Assembly (NCBI RefSeq): GCF_023051105.1
Contig: NZ_JALKIL010000029.1
Coordinates: forward strand, 1 to 58,844
Length of the DNA stretch: 58,844 nt
Source: Anaerobiospirillum sp. NML120449
GTDB taxonomy: Bacteria; Pseudomonadota; Gammaproteobacteria; Enterobacterales; Succinivibrionaceae
Direction of reading: 5' to 3'
The notes under the pieces are model-generated. The model was given only the letters and a program-made list of their open reading frames with translations. It made no database searches and was not told the origin of the DNA. Shown here in pieces: positions 51,963 to 58,844 of this stretch (position 1 is the first letter of the stretch; each line of letters begins with the position of its first letter). The translations under genes were made by a program, and so were the position numbers.

Positions 51963-53195
51963 ATGGAAAAGTGCACTTCAAAGACCGACGGATCACAGCT
52001 GCCTGGCCCACCGGGTCTGACCGTCGACAGTAACCATATCAGTACCGAGCTTACCTGCATTGAGTATCACCGCACCGCTCATGCTCCACGCATTCCCGTA
52101 TCACGCTCATTTAATGTCAGGGACTTTGGTGCCGTTGGTGACGGCATTCACGACGATACCGATGCCATTCAGGACGCCATACTTGAGGCGCGCACCTTTG
52201 CTCATACAGTTGAGGGCCTTATCAACGCCGCCCTCTACCAGGAGCGACTTGCCCAGCTGATAAGCGAAGCTGCCAGCTCCGCAACTCCATCCCCTGAGGC
52301 TCACGGCCCTGAGCATGACCATAGCCCGCATGACCATTGTCACAACCACAGCCATGGTCATGGAGACGGCCAATGCCCTCGTGGCCACGGACATGGACCA
52401 CATGGCCATGGGCATGGCTGCCATGGCCCTCATATGCTTCATCATGGCGGCCACTGTCATGGCGGGCACTGCCCTGCCGGTCACGGCAAGCACTCACAAT
52501 ATCCTGCCGCCCATCCTCAGATTGCCTGTGAGGTGATTATTCCTGCTGGTATCTACCGTGTTTCGGCCGTCAAGCTGACCTCACGCATCCGTCTGGTTCT
52601 GGAAAAGGATGCTGTGCTCACTGCCAGCACCTGTCCTGAGGATTATCCGTCCATCACAACCAATATTGGCGGAGAGCAGATCCAGGCAGCGCCGGGCCTT
52701 ATCAGCGTGCTTGGCTCCCAGAATGTCGAGATTTGCGGCGAAGGTGCCATCAATGGATCTGGTGCAGCACTGCTGCATGCAAAATCAGGTCAGGTAAGAG
52801 TACGCAACGTGCTGATCCAGGACTCCCGGAAAGTGTCCATAAACGGCATTACCATGGTCAATTCGGCCTTTTGCAATATCCATGTGCTCAACAGCGAGAA
52901 AATCAGCCTGAGCAATATGCTCTTCCAGTGGAACTGCGGTCCGTGCACCAAGGGCATTGTGGTGGAACAGAGCAGCAAGGTAGCCATTGGCCACTGCACC
53001 TTCATCAACTCAGGTGTCGATAACGACATGTCCATGGGTGTAGCCGTACTGACAGGCCCATCAGCCTCAGGGGTGCCGCTGCACCGCGTATTTGTCTCCC
53101 GCTGCAGTTTCTACAACGGTGCCGGCATCTGCTCAGGACCGGACCTGCTGCACGCTACCCGACCATCCCAGGCCGGTGCCTGCTTCCCACACTGA
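51963..53195 (+). CDS. Right-handed beta-helix (pectate lyase/GH28-like) protein with His-rich insertion
   Basis: A 410-residue protein of the pectin-lyase fold. The opening SFNVRDFGAVGDGIHDDTDA is the classic start of Pectate_lyase_3/GH28 proteins, and later strands VIIPAGIYRVSAVKL and INGSGAALLHAKSGQVRVRN fit. Between them, at about residues 115-180, lies a His/Gly-rich insertion with runs such as GHGHGPHGHGHG, likely metal-binding. The catalytic region looks defective: the VDNDMSMGVAV segment sits where GH28 enzymes have the paired aspartates, the usual GHG reads NGAGIC, and the protein ends soon after without the R-x-K motif. No signal peptide is visible, so it is probably cytoplasmic. 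No continuation was found in other frames downstream. It could be a binding protein or a decaying enzyme. Confidence 0.8.
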   Translation: MEKCTSKTDGSQLPGPPGLTVDSNHISTELTCIEYHRTAHAPRIPVSRSFNVRDFGAVGDGIHDDTDAIQDAILEARTFAHTVEGLINAALYQERLAQLISEAASSATPSPEAHGPEHDHSPHDHCHNHSHGHGDGQCPRGHGHGPHGHGHGCHGPHMLHHGGHCHGGHCPAGHGKHSQYPAAHPQIACEVIIPAGIYRVSAVKLTSRIRLVLEKDAVLTASTCPEDYPSITTNIGGEQIQAAPGLISVLGSQNVEICGEGAINGSGAALLHAKSGQVRVRNVLIQDSRKVSINGITMVNSAFCNIHVLNSEKISLSNMLFQWNCGPCTKGIVVEQSSKVAIGHCTFINSGVDNDMSMGVAVLTGPSASGVPLHRVFVSRCSFYNGAGICSGPDLLHATRPSQAGACFPH

Positions 53196-53615
53196 CAGGA
53201 CAGGCAACTGCGGCCATGGCCACGCACGGATGTCCCGCTGCCGGGCTGTCATACTGATAATTCCTGGCAGAGCCGGGTACTGACCTGACAGTCAACCGCA
53301 GCCCATGTTTCCCGGCATGGCCGGGCATACAGGGACAAGCTGAATATGGCGGGATTGAGATAATCTGCCAGGAGGTTTCCCTCATAGGGGCCCCGGCCGC
53401 AAGGGACTTGTGCTGCAAGCCATTAACGATAAAGGGCAACACCAGGGTTGCCCTTTATCATTTGTGCAGAACGCATCTGTCCCCATTATCAGGCTCAAGC
53501 CTCAGGCCATGGCCCACGCTCTGGCTCTGGGCCAGGGCCAGGGCCAGGGCCAGGACCATGATGCCGCTCAGCTGGCTGTACTTCAGGCATGATGGTCTGC
53601 CATGGTGGCCTGTGC
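53196..53615. other. Convergent spacer after the beta-helix gene
   Basis: 420 bases holding the hairpin terminator at 53428-53459 and a GGCCAG repeat of about six units near 53525-53560. No gene is seen. Confidence 0.55.
53428..53459. terminator. Bidirectional terminator
   Basis: A perfect 13-bp stem GATAAAGGGCAAC/GTTGCCCTTTATC with a 6-base loop, between the plus-strand beta-helix gene and the minus-strand transposase-like gene. T-runs are short, so efficiency is uncertain. Confidence 0.75.
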
Positions 53616-55886
53616 TTACTGCTCTGGCGGGGCCGGGATGCCCAGAGCCAGCAGCAGGTCGGAGGCCTCGTCCGGCACATTAAACCTTGCTCGTCCCTGA
53701 TCATCGTAAGTCAGGGTAATGGTATCGAGAGTGCGGAGCAGAGCGTCCATGGACTGGCAGCTGTTTTCAACTGGCAGGCGGCTGGTGCGGGCACGGTAGC
53801 CTGACATGACCAGCTCATTGCGCAGCCCCTGAGCCATGAATGAAAGCATGATTTTCAGGTCATCACCATGAGACATGGACATGGCTCTTGAGACCTCGAC
53901 AGCCAGCAGATAGCGGTGCAGTACCTTGTTGGCTGAGGCATTATTGTCATTGGTTACCAGCACCATATAGCCCTGATAGCGCAGATAATCCTTTACCGCA
54001 TCCTGATTGACGGTAAAGGCCGGGCCCTGTCCTTTGAAATAAGGAGCCTCATTGTAGGAGGTCAGAGTTTTAAGCAGCTCTTTGTCTTCATGGCTCAGGC
54101 TCTTGCCGCTCTTGATGAGGTTTGAGCAGTCCTGGAAAAAATCAGTAAGACGCAGATAGCGGTTCATGCGCACTACAGGGTCAAAGAAGACATGGTAACT
54201 GATGCGGCCGTCGCGCAACAGCAGAGTTCTGTCGTTGTAAAAAGCGCGGTCGACATTGCCCATGTGCTCCTGGTAGCTCACATAGTGATACTTCTGATTG
54301 AAGAGATCCTGGCGGTTGCACATATAGCGTATGCCCTCACGCTCGGCACGCTCAATAATGTGCTCAGACAGGGACCCAGAAGCCAGCTTCAGGGAGCAGA
54401 TAAAGGTACGCTCCTCCATGAACATACGTCTTAAGGTAGCCGCAATGCCCTTGCCATCGTCATGAATGACGCCAATGGCATTGCGGCCGTCCAGGCCGGT
54501 GTCCTCAAGCGAGGCGGCAAAGCGGCTGTAATCAACATCACGCTGGGAGGCGTTGTCACGCACAGACAGCAGCTGCAGCACATTAACAGGAGGCCGCTCA
54601 AAATACACCGGCAGTCCCGGCCAGCCGCTGTTAATGGCTATGTACAGGCCCTCAGTGTAATAGACATCCTCAAGGTCAGAATGACAGTCCTCACGTGCTG
54701 CCTCGCGTACATCGACAGGCACCATGGCTCTGGTCAGCACCAGACGGTCATTGCGCTCTGAGGTCGACAGGTGCGGAAACATTTCCATGAAGGCATGGGA
54801 GAACACAGGGCTCAAAATAAAGCTTCTGAGCTCCTCAAGTTCAGGCTGGCCATCAGGACAAGGCAGCTGCATCAGCCCTGGCTCAAGCCACGGCAGATGT
54901 ACCCTGGCCCTGCCAGCACCTGCCCTTGCGCATGAGTCTGCACGGGCACCTGCGCATCCTGCCCCACCGAGCTCATCAGGCTTATTGGCCGGATCGGCTT
55001 CATACTGTCCCTGAGTTCTGCTCTTACTCATGTCGCAACTGTCTTCAGCTCCGGGCAGGTACTTCTGTCCATGTCCATGTTCATGCACATGCCCGTCGCC
55101 ATTGCCAGCCACATAGTCAGTGGCTGTCTCGTAAGAGCAGTCAGATTCACTGTCCATGTCAGGAGAGCAGCTGTGGTCAGATGGATGGGAGAAAGGTTTG
55201 CTGTGGGCTACAGCCTCAGGGCGCAAGGCAAGGGCAAAGACATAGTTGAGCGCACCATGGACCATACGACGGTGCATGTCATCACTCCAGCTCTCAATAT
55301 GCCCCCTGGCCATACGGTCCACACCACTCAGATGCATGGCTGTGTTCAGGCAATGGTAGATATTGTTTTTGGCAGCCAGAAAGGCAAGAGCCCAGGTAAG
55401 ACCGGCCGGTACCGGCTGTCCTGAGCAGGCTGCACGAATAATGTCCGGGCCCTCGCCACCGGCGCAGGCGGCGGCGCCCATAGCGCTGCCAGCGGCGCTG
55501 GCTGCAGCAGCGCTGACGCCAGCGGTGGATGCATGGTCACGGCTGGCGGCCGGATGGCTCAGATTAAAGCAGGCAAGGGTATCGATAGCAGTCTGTCGGA
55601 GGGCATAGGGAAGCTCAGGGCGCTCATCACCAGGGCCAATGGCTCTGACGGCGCCGGTGCCGGCAGCAACCGGGGCTCCACTGTCAGAGCGGCTGGTGGC
55701 TCTTCGACCTGACCTGGCGGACTGTACAGGCGCAGCTGGAGCAGCAGGTGCGGCTGAGCTGTCAGCCTGGCCATTGCCACCGACGCTCAGGAGGGTTGCA
55801 GCAGGATCATCTTGCGGAGAAAAACGGCTGTCAGCAGCGCCTGATGGCCTGCTGTCCTTAAGTTCCTTATGCTCTTGTACCGCCAT
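53616..55886 (-). CDS. Transposase-derived (IS4/IS1634-like) protein, probably catalytically dead
   Basis: A 756-residue protein. Its C-terminal about 400 residues follow the layout of IS4/IS1634-type transposases: SGWPGLPVYFERPPVNVLQL (the family's GLPVYY-x-PGN strand), then AIGVIHDDGKG (usually V-x-DRGF), GYMVLVTNDNNASANKVLHR (usually GYFVLLTND), a helix YLLAVEVSRAM where the catalytic E-x-x-F normally lies, and a closing PDEASDLLLALGIPAPPEQ tail. The third catalytic glutamate appears replaced by serine and the first aspartate is not evident. The first about 330 residues are Ala-rich, with a His/Gly run (DGHVHEHGHGQ) and disordered stretches. No terminal repeats were found. The frame is fully open, suggesting domestication instead of decay. 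This reading is from pattern memory and is moderately sure. Confidence 0.6.
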   Translation of the reverse strand: MAVQEHKELKDSRPSGAADSRFSPQDDPAATLLSVGGNGQADSSAAPAAPAAPVQSARSGRRATSRSDSGAPVAAGTGAVRAIGPGDERPELPYALRQTAIDTLACFNLSHPAASRDHASTAGVSAAAASAAGSAMGAAACAGGEGPDIIRAACSGQPVPAGLTWALAFLAAKNNIYHCLNTAMHLSGVDRMARGHIESWSDDMHRRMVHGALNYVFALALRPEAVAHSKPFSHPSDHSCSPDMDSESDCSYETATDYVAGNGDGHVHEHGHGQKYLPGAEDSCDMSKSRTQGQYEADPANKPDELGGAGCAGARADSCARAGAGRARVHLPWLEPGLMQLPCPDGQPELEELRSFILSPVFSHAFMEMFPHLSTSERNDRLVLTRAMVPVDVREAAREDCHSDLEDVYYTEGLYIAINSGWPGLPVYFERPPVNVLQLLSVRDNASQRDVDYSRFAASLEDTGLDGRNAIGVIHDDGKGIAATLRRMFMEERTFICSLKLASGSLSEHIIERAEREGIRYMCNRQDLFNQKYHYVSYQEHMGNVDRAFYNDRTLLLRDGRISYHVFFDPVVRMNRYLRLTDFFQDCSNLIKSGKSLSHEDKELLKTLTSYNEAPYFKGQGPAFTVNQDAVKDYLRYQGYMVLVTNDNNASANKVLHRYLLAVEVSRAMSMSHGDDLKIMLSFMAQGLRNELVMSGYRARTSRLPVENSCQSMDALLRTLDTITLTYDDQGRARFNVPDEASDLLLALGIPAPPEQ

Positions 55887-56729
55887 GTGTAATTCCCGGA
55901 CTGTTCAATCGTAGACAAGTTAAAAGCATGTACAGACAAACTGTGTGTAATTATTAACGGCCTAACCTGCCTGTGCTTCATTGCCAATGCCTGTTTTTAA
56001 GGCATCGGCACACACCAAACCTTAAAAATGCAAATCACTGCGCGCCATGGCAGCAGCACCATTGCAATGCAAGATACAGTATTAATGAGCTATTAGCGCA
56101 GGCTTACTGTCTGACATTTCGCCATTTCATTGCCCTCATGACCACCATATCGCCTGTCGTTATCTATATAAATACATGATTACATGTATGCTGCGTATCA
56201 TAATGCCTGCAGGCCGTTGCAGCCGCCTGCCAGCGGCCAAAGCCCCTGCACCGGCCATACGAAGACTGCTCAGCCCCAGCACGAACATGCGCACTACCTG
56301 CGCAGGCCATACGCAGACCTGGTCAGCGCCTTGCCCGGCACTGCCTTGCTTTCCACGGCAAGCTGACCAAACATCATGAGCTCCATGGAATCAGCCCACA
56401 TAAGGACTGAGCAGGGCCTGTCATGGCATGGCATGGCCGATCCGGCCTGACGCTGTAGGGCGTGGAGAAATTGACCGGTCTGAAAAACAGACGGCCGACA
56501 TCACTGACCGTCGTAATTGACAAGTAACCAGTAATGTCGGCCGGTATAGCTGCGCGCATGCCCCAGGGCGTGGCTGCGCGCATGAGATTCATGCGGGCTG
56601 CCGCCAGGGAAGCCTGCTGCAGTGGGCATCCCGCAGGATGCAGCCAGAAGCCTGCTGCAGTGGGCACCATGCAATATGCAGGGTGCAGGTCTGGGTGCAG
56701 ATCAGGCTGCAGCTATGGACGCCCTGCTG
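55887..56729. other. Spacer between transposase-like gene and yciO
   Basis: 843 bases. No recognisable gene. A GCATGCC/GGCTGC-type short-repeat region lies near 56545-56700. The first 250 bases are AT-richer and should contain the promoter of the minus-strand transposase-like gene. Confidence 0.5.
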
Positions 56730-57353
56730 CTATTCAAAAGGTGAAGGATCGCCAATGCCTACGCGGCGGATCTCAGGTACACCATCCTCAAAGCGGATTA
56801 CGGTTGTGGACTGAGGGTTGAGCACACCTCCGTCGATAATGACATCGACAATAGTGCCAATCTTGTCATTGATTTCGACAGGATCGGACTCGGCCATATC
56901 CTCACCAGGCATGATGAGCGAGCAGCTCATCAGCGGCTCATTGAGCTCATCAAGCAGAGCTTCAAGAATGCGGCACTGAGGAACACGCAGGCCAATGGTG
57001 CGGCGCTTTTCATTCATTACACGGCGCGGCACATCCTTGGTGGCCGGCAAAATGAAGGTGTAGGCACCTGGAGTATTGTTCTTGAGCAGGCGGAAAACAC
57101 TGTTATCTACTTTTGCATAAGTAGACAGCTCGGAAAGATCGCGGCAGATCAGGGTGAAATTGTGGTTCTTGCTGATCTGACGAATTCTGGCAATGCGCTC
57201 CATGGCATCCTTCTGGCCCATCAGACAGCACAGGGCGTAGGAGGAGTCGGTTGGTATGACGGCTACACCGCCATTGCGCAGAATATTGCAGGCGTTTTTA
57301 ATAAAACGTGGCTGGGGATTATCCGGATGGATGGAAAGAAAATCAGCACTCAT
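56730..57353 (-). CDS. yciO: YciO (Sua5/YrdC/YciO family) protein
   Basis: Member of the family that binds threonylcarbamoyl-AMP. YciO is a paralogue of TsaC/Sua5 whose own role is less clear. The 207-residue product is close to E. coli YciO throughout: FLSIHPDNPQPRFIKNACNI, GGVAVIPTDSSYALCCLMG, HNFTLICRDLSELSTYAKVD, NNTPGAYTFILPATKDVPRR and KRRTIGLRVPQ. The KxR/SxN nucleotide-site residues of the fold are preserved. AAGGA lies seven bases before the ATG. It stands alone on the minus strand, with a terminator-like palindrome upstream of it serving the preceding gene. TsaB of the related tRNA pathway is at the other end of the window. Confidence 0.95.
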   Translation of the reverse strand: MSADFLSIHPDNPQPRFIKNACNILRNGGVAVIPTDSSYALCCLMGQKDAMERIARIRQISKNHNFTLICRDLSELSTYAKVDNSVFRLLKNNTPGAYTFILPATKDVPRRVMNEKRRTIGLRVPQCRILEALLDELNEPLMSCSLIMPGEDMAESDPVEINDKIGTIVDVIIDGGVLNPQSTTVIRFEDGVPEIRRVGIGDPSPFE

Positions 57354-57774
57354 GATAGATCCTTAACATATCGCTCAGCGCCAGACTGAAACAGTGCTGA
57401 ACTCAGACACCGGCAGATACCGGACAGGGAAATATGGCCTCAAAAAGGCAAAGGCCACAACCGCAGCTGCGGTCGTGGCCCATTATACCAGTATAAATCA
57501 GTGCACTTAGTGAGCACGATCAGCAAAAATGAATGGCATCCCCAGGCAACATCAGCCCCGCTCCATGGGCCATTTGCAGACCCTGGCCCCATTTGCCACT
57601 ACCATCTGTTAATTGCTCCAATGCCCATACCGGGCTCTGACGCTGCGGGAGCGTACAGAGCCCAGACTGGAGCGGCCCCAGCATCGCAGGAAGCCCGGCG
57701 GTGCGTGGGGAGCCCGGGGTGCCGGACTGATTGTATGCTTTTGGCTCGTGGCCTTTGCTCGTTGCCTTTATTAA
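57354..57774. other. Spacer between yciO and nfsB
   Basis: 421 bases. It contains the near-perfect palindrome at 57453-57480 and a 13-bp-stem hairpin with one bulge at 57632-57663 (GGGCTCTG-ACGCT ... AGCGT-a-CAGAGCCC). No gene is seen. Confidence 0.55.
57453..57480 (-). terminator. Probable nfsB terminator
   Basis: A near-perfect palindrome GGCCACAACCGCAG/CTGCGGTCGTGGCC followed on the minus strand by TTTGCCTTTTT. It lies about 295 bases past the nfsB stop codon and about 100 bases upstream of yciO. Confidence 0.65.
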
Positions 57775-58422
57775 TTAATTAAGGCGGGTGACCAGCTGCT
57801 CGAGGCTCAGACGGGACTTAGGACGCTTGTCGACGGTATTTGAGTCCTTAGCTGAGCGGTAGCCCAGCAGTACGATAACAGCGGTCTGCTCCTTGCGATC
57901 TGCAAGCTGCATAATCTCATCGCACTTTTCGTAATCAATGCCCTCAAGAGCAGTTGAGTCTACGCCATAGGCGGCAGCGGCATAGACCATGGTGCCAAAG
58001 GCAATATAGGCCTGCTTGCAGGTCCATGCGTTGTAATCGCCCTTTTCCACGTGCAGATTGCTGAAGAAATGACGGGACTTGTCCTGAGCGGCAACCAGCT
58101 CGGCATCAGGCAGACGGCCATCCCTTATTTCAGCTTCCAGAACGGCCTTTAAATGATCCTCATCAAGCTCACTCTTGCAGGTGATTACAACAGCATGGGA
58201 AGCGCCATCATAGCGCTGCATGTTAAAGTCTTTTATGGCTGGACGCAGATTGTCCTTAGACGCACCGGTGAGCACATAAAAGTGGTATGGCTGGCTGTTT
58301 GCAGAAGTTGGAGTGAGGCGGGTACACTCTAAAATACGGGTGACAGTATCCTCATCAACTTTGCGGCTGGAATCATAATACTTGGTGGTATAGCGCTGCT
58401 CTAAAAGCTCTTTAAAATCCAT
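57775..58422 (-). CDS. nfsB: NfsB-type oxygen-insensitive NAD(P)H nitroreductase
   Basis: FMN-dependent reductase of nitroaromatics and quinones. The 215-residue product has the family length and motifs: QRYTTKYYDSSRKV at about residues 9-22 (FMN phosphate arginine), LTPTSANSQPYHFYVLTG at about 36-53, YDGASHAVVITCKSELDEDH, WTCKQAYIAFGTMVYAAAAYG at about 131-151, and EKCDEIMQLADRKEQTAVIV near the end. Resemblance to E. coli NfsB is clear across the whole length. The ATG at 58422 has AAGAG upstream. Single gene on the minus strand. Confidence 0.94.
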   Translation of the reverse strand: MDFKELLEQRYTTKYYDSSRKVDEDTVTRILECTRLTPTSANSQPYHFYVLTGASKDNLRPAIKDFNMQRYDGASHAVVITCKSELDEDHLKAVLEAEIRDGRLPDAELVAAQDKSRHFFSNLHVEKGDYNAWTCKQAYIAFGTMVYAAAAYGVDSTALEGIDYEKCDEIMQLADRKEQTAVIVLLGYRSAKDSNTVDKRPKSRLSLEQLVTRLN

Positions 58423-58789
58423 GGTCTATGAACTCTTGAAAATAATGGCCGGGCACTCAACAGTGCCGCCTCCCTGTCAAGCATAGCACAGCTGCAATTT
58501 GCCGTCCCCCTGGCAGCCATTATGGAGCATGGCTCCGCCACCACGCACGCAGCTGCTGCCTTGCAGCTGCTGCGCATCGCGCCGCACCCGGAGGCTGGAC
58601 TGGGGCGGGCAAGGCCGTGCCGGTCAAGGTCGGGTTCGGTCTGGAGGGTTGGGGGCAGAATTTGAGCGCACTGTTCTGCTGCTGTGCAAAATAGGGCTGA
58701 GCGGACTTTGGGCGCAGTAAGGAACTGTAAGCAATTAAATTGATCTTTTAAAACCATTGATTCGATAGTTCCAGAGAGGAAATGGCCCA
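58423..58789. other. Spacer upstream of nfsB and of the edge gene
   Basis: 367 bases between divergent genes; both promoters should lie here. Nothing recognisable apart from an AT-rich stretch at 58730-58760. Confidence 0.45.
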
Positions 58790-58844
58790 ATGGGTTCCAT
58801 GTCTATCGATTTCATCTGGGCATCACTGATTTTGATGCCTGTTT
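58790..58844 (+). CDS. Start of a gene cut by the window edge
   Basis: ATG at 58790 with AGAGGAA eight bases upstream, open to the window end, reading MGSMSIDFIWASLILMPV. A second in-frame ATG (58799) could be the start. The hydrophobic run suggests an inner-membrane segment. The ATG at 58782 in another frame hits a stop after 15 codons. Too short to identify. Confidence 0.45.
   Translation, partial: MGSMSIDFIWASLILMPV

Noticed and set aside
1..58844. tRNA or rRNA genes
   Set aside because: No T-loop GGTTCGAATCC-type motif with a supporting cloverleaf, and no rRNA-like segment, was seen by eye. A covariance-model scan would be decisive.

Overview
The window reads as the chromosome of a gammaproteobacterium, most likely Succinivibrionaceae (an Anaerobiospirillum/Succinivibrio-type anaerobe). 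That placement is inferred from the proteins and cannot be proved here. Ribosomal protein S1, YciO, NfsB, cytidylate kinase and RibA all look closely E. coli-like from memory. Two E. coli neighbourhoods survive in disrupted form: yoaA near tsaB, and cmk upstream of rpsA. Coding density is low. Many genes are separated by 200-3000 bp of GC-rich spacer carrying short tandem repeats, hairpins and no recognisable genes, and many proteins carry long Ala-, Gln-, Pro- or acid-rich low-complexity insertions.

Layout. 0.1-0.95 kb: a flagellin gene lacking its C-terminal polymerisation helix. 1-4.1 kb: spacer. 4.1-4.9 kb: tsaB. 6.6-15.4 kb, plus strand: four genes of no obvious housekeeping function (a giant AT-hook protein, an unrecognised 584-residue protein, a SUKH-like protein and an HTH/coiled-coil protein), inserted between tsaB and yoaA. 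15.8-29.35 kb, minus strand: a YoaA/DinG-type iron-sulfur helicase with about 920 residues of disordered N-terminus, a leucine-rich-repeat-like protein, a SUKH-3-like protein, and a second giant YoaA paralogue whose Walker A, DEAH and motif VI sequences are all destroyed. 30.3-38.0 kb, plus strand: injectisome-type type III secretion genes in the order sctS, sctT, sctO, sctP, sctQ, sctR, then a lytic transglycosylase, each separated by spacer instead of packed as an operon. 38.6-40.7 kb: a STAS anti-sigma-factor antagonist and a HATPase anti-sigma protein. 42.2-47.6 kb: rpsA and cmk with an IS1634-like element between them, bracketed by two near-identical hairpins. 48.9-51.2 kb: ribA, a tusE-like gene, pgsA. 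52-55.9 kb: a beta-helix protein with a His-rich insertion, and a transposase-derived protein. 56.7-58.4 kb: yciO and nfsB, then the start of a further gene.

The most unusual unit is the helicase cluster: an apparently active YoaA and a catalytically dead but full-length paralogue on the same strand, both with very long disordered N-termini, enclosing immunity-like genes and facing a divergent set of DNA-binding-type genes. I know of no described system with this composition. The second is the dispersed, permuted type III secretion locus. A recurring theme is the intact reading frame that has lost catalytic residues (pseudo-helicase, anti-sigma HATPase, beta-helix protein, two transposase-like proteins). 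These calls rest on family motifs recalled from memory, without computed alignments.
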